This document shows positions 57,501-59,037 of a stretch of 64,000 nucleotides of DNA, one piece after another. The notes below the pieces were generated by a model, which made no database searches, had not been told where the DNA came from, and saw only the letters and a program-made list of their open reading frames with translations. The first letter of the stretch is position 1. Each line of letters starts with the position of its first letter. This DNA is from Apoderus coryli (lineage: Eukaryota > Arthropoda > Insecta > Coleoptera > Attelabidae): NCBI GenBank assembly GCA_911728435.2, contig OU452213.1, positions 1,033,834 to 1,097,833 of the forward strand, read 5' to 3'. A program made the position numbers and the translations under genes.

Positions 57501-59037
57501 TGGAAGAAGAGAAGCACCGTCAGCTCCGTATGTTCGTTATCTCGTGAAAAAAGTGAAAGAAACTGGCATCCTCATCGATAAACCAAAGCGTGAAAAGCCA
57601 AAAACAGTGCGTACACCCGAGAATATTGCTGCTGTGGCAGAAAGTGTGCGTGAAGCGCCATCAACATCAATTCACCGTCGGTCTCAACAATTGAACATTT
57701 CGGAGACATCATTGAGATGAATTTTGCATAAAGATCTTGGTATGACGCCATACAAAGTCCAATTGGTTCAGGAGTTGAAGCCAACTGACCATCCAATGCG
57801 TTTTCGCTTTGCTCAGTGGGCTTGCGATCTACTTACAGAAGATGCCGATTTTGCCAAAAAAATCATCTTTTCAGATGAAGCTCATTTTGATCTTGGCGGG
57901 TATGTAAACAAGCAAAATTGTCGCATTTGGGACACAGAAAACCCGCACGCATACATTGAAAAGCCGATGTACCCAAAACGAGTCACTGTTTGGTGCGGAT
58001 TTTGGTCCGGAGGCATAATTGGGCCATTTTTCTTCGAAAATGAGCAAGGAGTGGCCGTTACAGTCAATGGCGATCGTTATCGGGCCACGTTGAATGAATT
58101 TTTGTTCACAAAAATTGAAAAGGAGGATATTGGCAACATTTGGTTTCAACAGGACGGCGCTACGTGCCACACAGCCAAAGCTACACTCGATTTTTTGCGC
58201 CCTGTTTTTGAAGATCGCATTATCAGCCGCAGAGCTGATAACGTTTGGCCACCTCGGAGCTGCGATTTGACACCGTTGGACTATTATTTGTGGGGTGCCG
58301 TCAAAGATAAGTGTTACGCCGACAAGCCAGAGACAATTGACGCTTTAAAGGACAATATTCGTGAAGCCATTGGTGAAATACAGCTGCACACAATCGATAA
58401 TGTGCTTAAAAATTGGACCGATCGTGTAAGCTACTGCATGGCCAGCCGAGGCAGCTATTTGAATGAAATTATTTGTCATTATTAACCGGAAGGATTGTAC
58501 TTTCAAATAAAAAAAGAAATTTGAGAAAATATTCAGCAGTTTTTCTTTTATAGCATTTTCAAAAAAAAAAGTTATCTGGCAGACCCAATATAAGCAATAA
58601 AGCGACATCTACTAATTCTAATTTGATTGCACTTACCTGGTGGGCAGTAGCATTCTCGACCACCAACAACGTTCCGACATAAAGCTCCCGGTGCGCATGC
58701 GTCAGCATGTTGACATTCATCAACATCAATGCAACCATCATAAGGATTACCGGCATACCCCTCAGGGCAATGACACGTATAGTTTCCAATAGTGTTTTGG
58801 CACAATGCATTTTGACCACAAGCGTTTGGATGTTGACATTCGTCTATATCTATTATAAACAATCGCGGTTATAGAAGAGATTTATACAATTTTTGACACA
58901 ATTACCTAAACATTGTACCTCGCCATCGCCTTGGTATCCGTTTTTGCATTTGCAGAGGAAATGCGCAGGCAGGTTACAGCATTCCGCATTTTCTACACAT
59001 CTGGATGCTATCGTTGGATCGTCACATTCGTTGATAT
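1..59037 (-). CDS. dpy: dumpy (dpy) orthologue, partial gene: 45 exons of a giant EGF/DPY/mucin-like matrix protein
   Basis: Gene-level entry; exons are listed separately. The product is a giant apical extracellular-matrix protein. In Drosophila, Dumpy is a membrane-anchored fibrous protein that holds epidermis to cuticle under tension at muscle-tendon sites, wing and trachea. What is seen: minus-strand exons encoding strings of six-Cys EGF domains, Cys-rich DPY linkers of the form CRPEC-x-S/NEC-x-AC-x-KC-x-DPC, calcium-binding EGFs at the 5' side, and two Thr/Ser-rich mucin-like blocks, in the order expected for Dumpy. Exons have GT donors and AG acceptors, and all lengths agree with a mainly phase-1 model. 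About 10,190 residues are present; fly Dumpy is about twice as long or more. The start codon, signal peptide, ZP domain and transmembrane segment lie outside the window. A different giant EGF/ZP protein is possible, but the DPY motif makes dumpy by far the best match. Confidence 0.93.
602..928 (-). CDS. dpy: dpy exon E44: circularly permuted module
   Basis: 109 codons starting SPPTCRPECVVSSEC (DPY linker), an EGF with NHNPICAC and GDPFSRC, then a Pro-rich linker PVEQPPEITERPP and the first part of the next EGF to CLPEFI. Introns now fall just before the PPxCRPEC segment, so each exon is a permuted module. Donor GTAAAC, phase 1. Confidence 0.88.
929..1251. other. intron between E43 and E44
   Basis: A 323-bp intron with no EGF pattern on either strand. 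The stretch 990-1200 is less AT-rich than other introns but shows no recognisable domain or terminal repeats. Confidence 0.5.
1252..1689 (-). CDS. dpy: dpy exon E43: flavour a module (cassette 6) plus half of the next EGF
   Basis: 146 codons: ATEATPTSPCQPSPC, NGAGACIC, then a variant linker GDPYDTNRGCRRECEVNADC in which the usual GCRPEC is GCRREC, then NHIPTCTC and GDPFFQC. The exon continues into the next module up to CLPEYIG, so the intron register shifts from between modules to inside the first EGF from here on. Donor GTATGT, phase 1. Confidence 0.88.
1690..2264. other. intron between E42 and E43
   Basis: AT-rich, no coding signal found. A (TA)n microsatellite lies at about 2098-2121. Confidence 0.55.
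2265..2591 (-). CDS. dpy: dpy exon E42: EGF-DPY-EGF module, flavour b (cassette 6)
   Basis: 109 codons: PPPVRKPENPCVPSPC, PPNCRPECMSDSEC, VITHKPVCSC and GDAYTTC. Donor GTAAGG, acceptor TTTTTAG, phase 1. The last EGF reads GDAY where other b modules have GDPF. Confidence 0.87.
2592..3289. other. intron sequence before the retroelement array
   Basis: No coding signal. TATACAGGCTGTTCC at about 2938 and GTCGACCCTGTATA at about 2990 look like small mariner-type terminal motifs facing each other, possibly a degraded MITE. The rest is AT-rich and unassigned. Confidence 0.4.
3290..4075 (+). mobile_element. tandem array of LTR-retroelement leader fragments with five primer-binding sites
   Basis: The 18-mer TGGCGCCCAACGTGGGGC occurs exactly at 3353, 3526, 3699, 3872 and 4045, a strict 173-bp period. 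It is the classic primer-binding site complementary to the 3' end of tRNA-Lys (CTT type), used by retroviruses and by some gypsy-like elements. Each unit also contains GACAACGCGCTACAAAAT just before the site, probably the LTR end, and a T-rich leader containing TTGTCAGGGGATTTGTCAG. No gag or pol coding sequence is visible. The last copy continues into a diverged leader to about 4230. This is a relic of the non-coding 5' region, amplified in tandem. Confidence 0.85.
4274..4588 (-). CDS. dpy: dpy exon E41: EGF-DPY-EGF module, flavour c (cassette 6)
   Basis: 105 codons: VDYDIRDPCSPSPC, PPMCRPECVVSSEC, VLNHNPICSC and GDPFISC. Donor GTATGT, acceptor AAACAG, phase 1. The tandem retroelement array sits in the intron on its 3' side and a mariner relic in the one on its 5' side. 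Confidence 0.88.
4589..5397 (-). pseudogene. intron with decayed mariner-type transposase relic
   Basis: On the minus strand around 5040-5190 the sequence reads KWSQRSCDLTPLEFFLWGFL with no gap. That is the region of the third catalytic Asp in a mariner-type transposase, the same family style as the element at 57286-58588. Further downstream the frame breaks up into stops. Ends and terminal repeats were not recognised. The remainder of the intron shows nothing else. Confidence 0.6.
5398..5721 (-). CDS. dpy: dpy exon E40: EGF-DPY-EGF module, flavour a (cassette 5)
   Basis: 108 codons: PITERPPTPCDPSPC, NGAGACTC, FGDPYTGCRPECVTNSDC, INHTPSCTC and SGDPSNVC. Donor GTGAGG, acceptor TTATAG, phase 1. 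Confidence 0.88.
5811..6134 (-). CDS. dpy: dpy exon E39: EGF-DPY-EGF module, flavour b (cassette 5)
   Basis: 108 codons: TAVIEPSRDPCVPSPC, APNCRPECTINAEC, VVKHAPVCQC and GDPFSGCRFIPP. Donor GTAAGG, acceptor TTTTAG, phase 1. Confidence 0.89.
6291..6605 (-). CDS. dpy: dpy exon E38: EGF-DPY-EGF module, flavour c (cassette 5)
   Basis: 105 codons: APAPPKGDPCQPSPC, PPSCRPECMVSADC, VVNHNPICSC and GDPFVRCILEE. Donor GTAAGC, acceptor TCCTTAG, phase 1. Confidence 0.89.
6665..6991 (-). CDS. dpy: dpy exon E37: EGF-DPY-EGF module, flavour a (cassette 4)
   Basis: 109 codons: IQPSEEERNPCNPSPC, NGAGSCIC, LGDPYTGCRPECVTNSDC, NHAPTCSC and TGNALVAC. Phase 1 at both ends, donor GTAAGA. Confidence 0.89.
7050..7370 (-). 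CDS. dpy: dpy exon E36: EGF-DPY-EGF module, flavour b (cassette 4)
   Basis: 107 codons: VEPVAPVNPCVPSPC, PPNCRPECSINADCPSNLAC, VVTHRPVCSC and GDPFAGC. Donor GTAACT is a weak match to consensus; acceptor GGCTTTAG. Phase 1. Confidence 0.88.
7432..7743 (-). CDS. dpy: dpy exon E35: EGF-DPY-EGF module, flavour c (cassette 4)
   Basis: 104 codons: VEPRREPCNPSPCGPYSQC, PPMCRPECLISAEC, VVNHNPICSC and GDPFIRCLQEE. Acceptor CCTGTAG is followed by a second possible AG three bases on; the first keeps phase 1. Confidence 0.88.
7870..8511 (-). CDS. dpy: dpy exon E34: fused b and a modules (cassette 3)
   Basis: 214 codons, twice the usual exon length. The first half is flavour b (PPNCRPECTINEECPGNLAC, HSPSCQC, GDPFNGC) and the second flavour a (NGAGSCTC, FGDPYTGCRPECVTNSDC, TGNPTVAC). 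In the other five cassettes b and a are separate exons, so the intron between them has been lost here. The junction reads ALIRQPVEAPSEPC without gap or frameshift. Donor GTATGT, phase 1. Confidence 0.9.
8632..8943 (-). CDS. dpy: dpy exon E33: EGF-DPY-EGF module, flavour c (cassette 3)
   Basis: 104 codons: IVEPINPCQPSPC, PPSCRPECISSSDC, VVNHNPICSC and GDPFVRCVQEE. Very close in wording to E35 and E38, as expected for cassette paralogues. Phase 1. Confidence 0.89.
9006..9335 (-). CDS. dpy: dpy exon E32: EGF-DPY-EGF module, flavour a (cassette 2)
   Basis: 110 codons: VVIEEHPHPCNPSPC, NGAGSCSC, FGDPYTGCRPECVMNSDC linker, final EGF NNHIPNCEC with GSPLQAC. Donor GTAAGC, acceptor TTTAG, phase 1. 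Confidence 0.89.
9411..9734 (-). CDS. dpy: dpy exon E31: EGF-DPY-EGF module, flavour b (cassette 2)
   Basis: 108 codons: PIKPKNPCIPTPCGSFSNC, PPNCRPECTVHTQC linker, final EGF with VNHVPVCYC and GDPFAGC. Donor GTAAGA, phase 1. It is separated from its cassette partner E30 by the 5.8-kb satellite-bearing intron, while all other introns between modules here are far shorter. Confidence 0.88.
9735..10060. other. intron sequence between E31 and the satellite array
   Basis: Non-coding, AT-rich. It carries two ACACCCTGTATA motifs (about 9850 and 9968), the usual terminal motif of small mariner-like elements in insects. The stretch around 9836-9870 is nearly the same as part of the MITE at 23144-23360, so this is probably a decayed MITE. 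Confidence 0.5.
10061..15457. repeat. 237/238-bp satellite array, about 22.7 copies, in a dpy intron
   Basis: Head-to-tail monomers recur every 237 or 238 bp, shown by the landmark GATAACTTAAACTTTGGAG from 10061 to 15288. Two main monomer types differ near the centre: one has GACAAATATATAATTTTGATTA, abbreviated here as type A (238 bp), and the other GATAATTGATAATTTTGATT as type B (237 bp). Each monomer contains two related boxes, TTAGCGGAGAACC and CTAGCGGAGAAAC, about 85 bp apart, and a TAAT-rich core. A higher-order block of five monomers (1,187 bp) is present twice, about 12.54-13.73 kb and 13.73-14.85 kb. No genuine coding content. Confidence 0.97.
15562..15882 (-). CDS. dpy: dpy exon E30: EGF-DPY-EGF module, flavour c (cassette 2)
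   Basis: 107 codons: EESPIPRNPCIPSPC, PPACRPECVVNSEC, then VVHSPICSC and GDPFVRCFVE. The short 81-base intron before it is open in frame, so E29 and E30 read through. The splice motifs (GTAAGT, TTTATAG) and the loss of EGF pattern in between show it is an intron. The satellite array lies in its 3' intron. Confidence 0.87.
15964..16281 (-). CDS. dpy: dpy exon E29: EGF-DPY-EGF module, flavour a (cassette 1)
   Basis: 106 codons: VEVAEPCNPSPC, the NGAGSC motif in the first EGF, YFGDPYLGCRPEC linker, and a final EGF NHNPQCYC with TGNALRLC. Flavour a is marked by NGAG and FGDPYxGCRPEC. Donor GTAAGT, phase 1. Confidence 0.88.
16282..16769. other. intron between E28 and E29
   Basis: A 488-bp AT-rich intron without recognisable coding sequence or repeats. 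Confidence 0.5.
16770..17090 (-). CDS. dpy: dpy exon E28: EGF-DPY-EGF module, flavour b (cassette 1)
   Basis: 107 codons: EKPEEKAPLYPCIPSPC lead, linker RPECLIDQDCPLNLAC, and final EGF with INHRPICNC and GFEGDPFSGC. Flavour b is marked by PPNCRPEC, a NLAC-type linker and GDPFxGC. Donor GTAAGT, phase 1. Confidence 0.88.
17149..17448 (-). CDS. dpy: dpy exon E27: EGF-DPY-EGF module, flavour c (cassette 1)
   Basis: 100 codons: PKNPCDPSPCGPNSIC, then linker RPECLVSSEC to EDPC, then an EGF with NNHNPICSC and GDPFVQC. Flavour c is marked by xNHNPICSC and GDPFxxC. First member of six c-b-a exon cassettes. Phase 1 at both ends. Confidence 0.88.
17507..19168 (-). CDS. dpy: dpy exon E26: about five EGF-DPY-EGF modules in one exon
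   Basis: 554 codons. It starts GYMGDPFRQC (end of the EGF split from E25), then about five modules each with a CRPEC or CKPEC linker: RPECLSNPDC, RPECVVNPDC, KPECIVSSEC, RPECVINSEC and RPECTMNSDC. The first module is abnormal: its EGF reads CGDMACTNYGTQVAVCNPC with altered Cys spacing. Downstream modules sit one per exon, so this exon is either an ancestral fused block or the result of intron loss. Donor GTAAGT, phase 1. Confidence 0.9.
19228..20325 (-). CDS. dpy: dpy exon E25: EGF-rich exon
   Basis: 366 codons starting VPEGDKCSPNPCGPNSDC. Five or so EGFs follow each other directly, with NPCGPN-C starts and no DPY linker between them. Then come GYECVVDENCNDHEAC (DPY-like), an EGF with CRCEKHHPIC, and a canonical EGF-DPY-EGF module ending CVCAQG. 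The last EGF is split; its GYMGDPFRQC end is in E26. Donor GTTAGT, phase 1. Confidence 0.89.
20392..20555 (-). CDS. dpy: dpy exon E24: end of split EGF plus one EGF
   Basis: About 54 codons. CPPGYQGDALKLC finishes the EGF begun in E23; NPCEPNPCGSNALC to LTGNPFKIC is a second EGF. It enters in phase 2 and leaves in phase 1, and its 164-base length fits that. Confidence 0.86.
20619..20946 (-). CDS. dpy: dpy exon E23: two DPY-EGF units, phase-2 end
   Basis: About 109 codons from VIDYKPICQYNEDC to AICEVLNHQAICR. It contains linker, EGF (HEGNPFVDC), linker (GCRHDGECPGSEAC) and the first half of an EGF starting CNCGGNAIC. It leaves in phase 2 inside that EGF, so E24 completes the domain. Confidence 0.87.
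21002..21184 (-). CDS. dpy: dpy exon E22: DPY-like linker and EGF
   Basis: 61 codons: SCTRNEDCPITEACIDYAC, CDVRNPCTQHAVC and an EGF end GFQGNGYVGC. The architecture is the same as E21. Acceptor GCACAG, donor GTAAGC, phase 1. Confidence 0.86.
21185..21804. other. intron between E21 and E22
   Basis: A 620-bp AT-rich intron. A short direct repeat of AGAGATGCAAGAAATGTAT occurs at about 21486 and 21530. Nothing else seen. Confidence 0.5.
21805..22020 (-). CDS. dpy: dpy exon E21: DPY-like linker and EGF
   Basis: 72 codons: PCESDLDCLENEACYMALC then DPCEFTSACAESARC to YEGNPATKC. A DPY linker followed by an EGF, directly after the mucin-like exon. Acceptor AACTAG, donor GTAAGA, phase 1. Confidence 0.86.
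22021..23143. other. intron part between E20 and E21
   Basis: AT-rich intron of unassigned sequence. No open frame with EGF or transposase motifs seen on either strand. Confidence 0.5.
23144..23360. mobile_element. 217-bp MITE with 24-bp TIRs, downstream of the E20 donor
   Basis: Left end TACAGGGTGGATGGCGTA and right end in inverted orientation (TACGCCATCCACCCTGTA), both bounded by TA. The TIRs are imperfect over about 24 bp, and internal inverted similarity extends further (TTTGAAAATTTA against ATTTTCAAAATG). The TA duplication and CAGGGTG end fit a mariner-like non-autonomous element. It lies 83 bp from the donor of the giant exon. Confidence 0.85.
23444..30181 (-). CDS. dpy: dpy exon E20: 2,246-codon Thr/Ser-rich repeat exon
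   Basis: A single 6.7-kb exon starting DMAMTTLTANAQ after an ATAACAG acceptor. Almost all of it is Thr/Ser/Glu-rich and free of cysteine. Between about 26800 and 29600 it carries about 14-15 tandem copies of a 66-residue unit (198 bp) with landmarks TTPIGESSETNTF, KTEKST, TESTTAVGVSEI and FSTENVVTQY. The last 70 codons are Cys-rich: CSIDENCRDSEVC, then an EGF ending HHYGDPHRICYQ. Donor GTATTT, phase 1. Fly Dumpy has a large Thr/Ser repeat block called PIGSFEAST; the PIGES core and position suggest the counterpart, but homology is inferred. Likely an O-glycosylated, extended elastic spacer. Confidence 0.93.
26800..29630 (-). repeat. 66-residue (198-bp) coding tandem repeat in E20
   Basis: About 14-15 units in frame, spaced 198 bp. 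Several middle units are nearly identical at DNA level, while units at both ends differ (SRETITFSNEG or TENIVTPYEKIS variants). Alternation of SSDLQIN with SSDHQIN units in the middle gives a two-unit period of 396 bp. This indicates recent unequal crossing-over inside the coding exon. Confidence 0.9.
30182..32480. other. intron between E19 and E20
   Basis: A 2.3-kb AT-rich intron. No EGF exon recognised. The segment 30960-31640 is locally less AT-rich and could be an old LTR-like fragment, but no paired repeat, primer site or coding remnant could be shown. Confidence 0.4.
32481..32567 (-). CDS. dpy: dpy exon E19: 29-codon micro-exon
   Basis: Encodes GEPRVPVVSQCAHCPPDVPC and DPLTGACLK. Acceptor TTCTTAG, donor GTAAGA, phase 1. 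Together with E18 it links the Cys-rich E17 to the giant mucin-like E20. A piggyBac relic lies in the intron before it. Confidence 0.72.
32568..32870. other. intron part upstream of the piggyBac insertion
   Basis: Contains ACCGGGTGTCCTAAA at about 32671, a mariner-like terminal motif, and CTAGGGTTGCCAGGTTTCTA at 32823, which is the left arm of an inverted repeat whose other arm lies beyond the piggyBac at 34712-34738. Confidence 0.45.
32875..34695 (-). mobile_element. piggyBac-family element flanked by TTAA
   Basis: TTAA at 32871-32874 and 34696-34699 is the piggyBac target duplication. Ends CCCTTAAATGC and GCATTAAAGGG are inverted copies with one mismatch. The length of 1.8 kb is short for an autonomous element (usually about 2.5 kb), in line with the internally deleted transposase inside. 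The element lies in the intron between E18 and E19, in gene orientation. Confidence 0.9.
33063..34218 (-). pseudogene. piggyBac transposase with missing catalytic core
   Basis: The open frame spans about 385 codons if read from a likely TTTTCAG acceptor at 34219. The N-terminal part is acidic (SDDEDEYENP), as usual for the family. Then comes a Lys/Glu-rich stretch, then YNRHMGGVDLLDSLIGRY, which holds the third catalytic Asp, then the C-terminal Cys-rich finger (CSHWPEW, CKYPDCKGF, VFCNKC, CFNKDKNCF). The region with the first two catalytic Asp residues is absent, so the protein cannot be an active transposase. The frame itself has no stop. Full-length relatives run to about 550-600 residues. 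A domesticated DNA-binding derivative is possible but unsupported. Confidence 0.82.
34789..34860 (-). CDS. dpy: dpy exon E18: 24-codon micro-exon
   Basis: Encodes CQCQKHTDCRNPNLQC and CDGCKCILG. It is bounded by TTTCAG and GTATGT and is phase 1 at both ends. It was found by joining frame and Cys pattern between E17 and E19. The short length lowers confidence, but the seven cysteines in 24 codons and correct splice sites support it. Confidence 0.7.
34945..35088 (-). CDS. dpy: dpy exon E17: small DPY/EGF exon
   Basis: 48 codons: ILCGTHSDCPAQQSC to RKCQNPC, then NPCTASQDCQVQDHQPVC. This is a DPY linker followed by the first half of an EGF. The domain is completed by E18. Donor GTAAGG, acceptor TACTAG, phase 1. 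Confidence 0.83.
35089..35177. other. intron start between E16 and E17
   Basis: Short AT-rich intron sequence before the minisatellite; nothing recognised. Confidence 0.5.
35178..35472. repeat. 42-bp minisatellite, about 7 copies
   Basis: The unit begins GAGATAAATTTACACATTTA and ends CTAAAGTAGGGTTT. Starts at 35178, 35220 and 35262 give a strict 42-bp period. Copies differ by single bases. Confidence 0.95.
35535..36234. mobile_element. TIR element (about 700 bp) with inner palindrome
   Basis: The arms 35535-35579 and 36188-36234 are inverted copies over about 45 bp, with core ACGTCACGTGAGGT. Inside, at 35861-35900 (minus) and 36010-36050 (plus), lies a second inverted pair with the motif CCTGA-GATGGCC, a short loop, and GGCxGAAACGT. 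Between these, TTACCTTTTGTCTAAG and CTTAGACAAAAGGGAAA are also inverted. No transposase is present. Target-site duplication was not resolved, so the superfamily is unknown. Confidence 0.7.
36235..37174. other. intron part before E16
   Basis: Strongly AT-rich with a poly-A run at about 36473-36485. No coding or TIR structure seen. Confidence 0.5.
37175..39244 (-). CDS. dpy: dpy exon E16: first Thr/Ser-rich mucin-like block
   Basis: 690 codons. It opens with a Cys-rich EGF unit (CSTDADCLQTQTC to MGNATIEC), runs for about 540 residues of Thr/Ser/Glu-rich sequence with no cysteine, and closes with a Cys-rich unit (CTYETNCSDSTSC to NPMERALIQC). The middle holds an internal duplication, the segment TGYTAFE-SSMVKATTEALE-SVLTTLKE, twice about 190 residues apart. 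Such Thr/Ser stretches are probably O-glycosylated spacers. Donor GTAAAA, acceptor CTGCAG, phase 1. Confidence 0.88.
39245..39437. other. intron part after E15-E16 boundary
   Basis: AT-rich, nothing recognised. Confidence 0.5.
39441..40231. mobile_element. 790-bp MITE with TACAGGATGT ends and nested palindrome
   Basis: The 15-mer AACTATACAGGATGT at 39438 has a perfect inverted copy at 40220-40234, with TA at both edges. A second palindrome lies inside: AAATTTTAAGTTTAGATACA at 39771 pairs with the arm at about 39851-39876, both carrying GTAGCTATGAC. No coding sequence. Fits a mariner-like non-autonomous element with a nested smaller one. Confidence 0.7.
40507..41268 (-). CDS. dpy: dpy exon E15: Cys-rich DPY-like units
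   Basis: 254 codons starting AAECKNDLDCANEKSC. Units such as CINYQCINPC, CIDPCKQFTC and CQNPCKSNTC match the second half of DPY linkers. EGF-like parts are degenerate: CSCPVCHVGS lacks the usual GxxG turn, and CQSCALGYKHDTKYGC closes the exon. Donor GTAAAC, acceptor ATGTAG, phase 1. Confidence 0.87.
41269..42359. other. intron part between E14 and E15
   Basis: AT-rich. Holds the perfect hairpin at 41745-41784 (separate entry). No coding signal. Confidence 0.5.
41745..41784. other. perfect 17-bp-stem hairpin
   Basis: TTAACACAATCTGAAAT, a 6-base loop CGAGTC, then the exact inverted copy ATTTCAGATTGTGTTAA. It sits alone in an AT-rich intron. It could be a tiny foldback element end or a chance-selected palindrome. 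Confidence 0.85.
42367..42648 (+). pseudogene. decayed Tc1/mariner transposase N-terminal fragment
   Basis: The reading HRRTVRTSENIERV followed by SPKSSANRQTLILGISKRRL and DRILQRDL matches the second helix-turn-helix region of mariner-type transposases (compare VRTPENIAAV and SIHRRSQQLNIS in the element at 57400). The DDE domain is missing. Terminal repeats were not found. Confidence 0.65.
42649..43127. other. intron part between E14 and E15
   Basis: AT-rich, no recognisable feature. Confidence 0.5.
43128..43265 (-). CDS. dpy: dpy exon E14: single EGF
   Basis: 46 codons: a single EGF, DCRTEGCGKNAEC to GYSGPAEQEC, preceded by GSTERSAV. Donor GTGAGT, acceptor TGTAG, phase 1. Its short length and symmetric phase make it skippable without a frameshift. 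Confidence 0.84.
43266..43855. other. intron between E13 and E14
   Basis: A 590-bp intron. The minus strand is open over 43436-43750 and in a second frame 43548-43775, with modest base composition, but neither matches a family I know. Treated as non-coding or an unidentified repeat fragment. Confidence 0.4.
43856..44770 (-). CDS. dpy: dpy exon E13: EGF and DPY-like units
   Basis: 305 codons. DPCNGYAACGQCAEC opens it; EGFs with GDPLKSC, GYQGDPNLLC and GYVGNPLVLC follow, alternating with Cys-rich linkers such as CAGSKCRNKC and CRTNNDCGNHELC. The end is an EGF with CRVANGKPECYC. A stretch CASGCTQLSGRKGCKC is an unusual Cys spacing. Acceptor TTTACAG, donor GTAAGT, phase 1. Confidence 0.87.
44824..44999 (-). 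CDS. dpy: dpy exon E12: short Cys-rich exon
   Basis: About 58 codons, DGNCLADERCIKRIC to INNKCE, all short Cys-rich DPY-like units without a full EGF. It enters in phase 2 after TTTGCAG, giving a Thr codon with E11, and leaves in phase 1. An alternative upstream AG at about 45030 would add about nine residues (IFYQCQICS) in the same frame, so the 5' edge is less certain. Confidence 0.75.
45000..45538. other. intron between E11 and E12
   Basis: A 539-bp intron. The part 45050-45250 has higher GC than its surroundings and may be a fragment of a repeat; no domain recognised. Confidence 0.4.
45539..46394 (-). CDS. dpy: dpy exon E11: Cys-rich repeats and EGFs, phase-2 end
   Basis: About 285 codons. 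Starts VPTFCSKDSECSSGSHC and continues with many short Cys units (CNADQECALNEKC, CRLDHDC, CHLDEDC), then an EGF with NPCGPNAVCTVSNHRALC and more units ending LGICK. It enters in phase 1 and leaves in phase 2 (donor GTAAGT after two bases of a Thr codon). Confidence 0.86.
46453..51243 (-). CDS. dpy: dpy exon E10: 1,597-codon EGF/Cys-rich exon
   Basis: A single 4.8-kb open exon starting AITGAVCNPACGKNAHC and ending DVECMR. It contains tens of six-Cys EGFs, typically CGxNAxC to CxCPxGFxGDP, alternating with shorter C-x(4-6)-C-x(3-5)-C units. Calcium-binding EGFs appear at DINECNVNNNVCG, DIDECESHPC, DIDECNFTPNPC and, in a degenerate form, INFCNDEPCGSNATC. There are no Thr-rich spacers. Acceptor TTTGCAG after a T-rich tract, donor GTAAGA, phase 1. 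The lack of introns contrasts with the one-module exons nearer the 3' side and suggests intron loss or a retained ancestral block. Confidence 0.92.
51244..51722. other. intron between E9 and E10
   Basis: A 479-bp intron with higher GC at 51500-51680 and an open plus-strand frame there. No family recognised. Confidence 0.4.
51723..52016 (-). CDS. dpy: dpy exon E9: EGF and Cys-rich units
   Basis: 98 codons: CQDTLCAPGAQC to MGNPFPGGQC (EGF), a DPY-like stretch ICSGAQPCHEPFVC to CKQRC, and a closing EGF with GFVGNPDLLC. Acceptor TTTCAG, donor GTAAGT, phase 1. Confidence 0.87.
52072..53454 (-). CDS. dpy: dpy exon E8: 461-codon exon of calcium-binding EGFs
   Basis: A long exon with a string of EGFs. 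DIDECGDNPC, DIDECTEFRDKPACG, DINECREQQNVCAFG and DIDECLSSPCAYA open four calcium-binding copies. Other Cys-rich units lie between them, such as CQHDKECATNQKC and CDRDRDCFDIFTC, which resemble DPY linkers. It begins DPCETMSCAPNEEC and ends GFKKNRRGECVS. Phase 1 at both ends. No intron interrupts it, unlike the one- or two-domain exons on its 5' side. Confidence 0.88.
53593..53964 (-). CDS. dpy: dpy exon E7: two calcium-binding EGFs and a Cys-rich tail
   Basis: 124 codons. DINECDKINGPSGRC and DIDECSIKPNPCGLGAIC open two calcium-binding EGFs. They are followed by a short unit VTCAIDNDCPGNAVC to CPEPNIGNDC, which resembles a DPY-type linker. Acceptor CTTCCAG, donor GTAAGT, phase 1. Confidence 0.87.
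54029..54392 (-). CDS. dpy: dpy exon E6: Cys-rich unit, calcium-binding EGF and EGF
   Basis: Starts in phase 0 (IDVNILCKSNFDC) after TTTTCCAG and ends in phase 1 at GTAAGT. It contains a compact Cys-rich unit (CTNNAECTDNQCFCQKGF), a calcium-binding EGF opening DINECESKTSC, and a longer EGF (APCEDVKCGDHAYC to SAGC). The length of 364 bases fits phase 0 in, phase 1 out. Confidence 0.86.
54393..54826. other. phase-0 intron between E5 and E6
   Basis: A 434-bp intron with relatively high GC at 54470-54800, unlike neighbouring introns, suggesting an inserted repeat fragment. No motif recognised. Confidence 0.4.
54827..55080 (-). CDS. dpy: dpy exon E5: two calcium-binding EGFs, phase-0 end
   Basis: About 84 codons: DINECETNPCGENADC to YKSC, then DIDECAILEKPCGEYAVC to IACEQ. 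It enters in phase 1 but leaves after a whole codon (CAG followed by GTAAGT), one of the few junctions in the window that is not phase 1. E6 starts in phase 0 to match. Confidence 0.86.
55081..56123. other. intron between E4 and E5
   Basis: A 1.0-kb very AT-rich intron; nothing recognised on either strand. Confidence 0.5.
56124..56369 (-). CDS. dpy: dpy exon E4: two calcium-binding EGFs
   Basis: The 82 codons hold two complete EGFs, opening DINECESNPC and DINECERSGACGINAKC, each with the NGSF/PGSF aromatic and C-x-CP-x-G-F/Y-T-G ends typical of calcium-binding EGFs. Acceptor ATCCAG; donor GTTAGT. The exon is symmetric, phase 1. Confidence 0.88.
56370..57024. other. intron between E3 and E4
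   Basis: A 655-bp AT-rich intron. Nothing recognised. Confidence 0.5.
57025..57183 (-). CDS. dpy: dpy exon E3: end of split EGF plus one EGF
   Basis: The 53 codons begin GYEGDPYAHGC, completing the EGF begun in E2, then MDECSRSNPCGRDAIC to GYIGDPKTDC, a second calcium-binding EGF. Acceptor TTTCCAG; donor GTATTA, which is weaker than the usual GTAAGT. Phase 1 at both ends. Confidence 0.85.
57286..58588 (+). mobile_element. mariner-family transposon, about 1.3 kb, in a dpy intron
   Basis: Left end TCGGGTCCGCCATCTAACG and right end (inverted) TTGGGTCTGCCAGATAAC form TIRs of about 28 bp including a T-run, with TA at 57284-57285 and 58589-58590 as the target duplication. It carries one transposase frame with a single stop. 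It lies antisense to dpy in the intron that splits an EGF between E2 and E3. Confidence 0.9.
57400..58485 (+). pseudogene. mariner transposase with one premature stop
   Basis: 361 codons from ATG, the usual length for the family. Two N-terminal helix-turn-helix regions (about residues 1-50 and 70-110), then the DDE domain with IIFSDEAHFD (first Asp), WFQQDGATCHTA (second Asp) and PRSCDLTPLDYYLWG (third Asp). By my count 36 residues lie between the second and third Asp, so it is not the common DD34D mariner group. A TGA at 57718-57720 interrupts the frame after residue 106, at a place where an Arg codon would fit. The rest is open to TAA at 58483. The copy is therefore recently dead. Confidence 0.9.
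58637..58849 (-). CDS. dpy: dpy exon E2: calcium-binding EGF plus most of a second
   Basis: The 71 codons read DIDECQHPNACGQNALC and onward, a full calcium-binding EGF, then DVDECQHADAC. The second EGF stops after CYCPPG, and its last loop (GYEGDPYAHGC) lies in E3. The intron therefore splits an EGF between Cys5 and Cys6. That intron is the one occupied by a mariner element. Donor GTAAGT, phase 1 at both ends. Confidence 0.88.
58906..59037 (-). CDS. dpy: dpy exon E1: one calcium-binding EGF
   Basis: First exon seen in transcript order, 44 codons. It opens with DINEC, the calcium-binding EGF signature, directly after a TTCCAG acceptor, and ends in a phase-1 donor GTAATT. The domain ends GYQGDGEVQC. 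An oddity is the ECCNL segment, which gives seven cysteines where an EGF has six, so one is unpaired or bonds elsewhere. Coding must continue upstream beyond the window or the long intron, because the exon enters in phase 1. Confidence 0.88.
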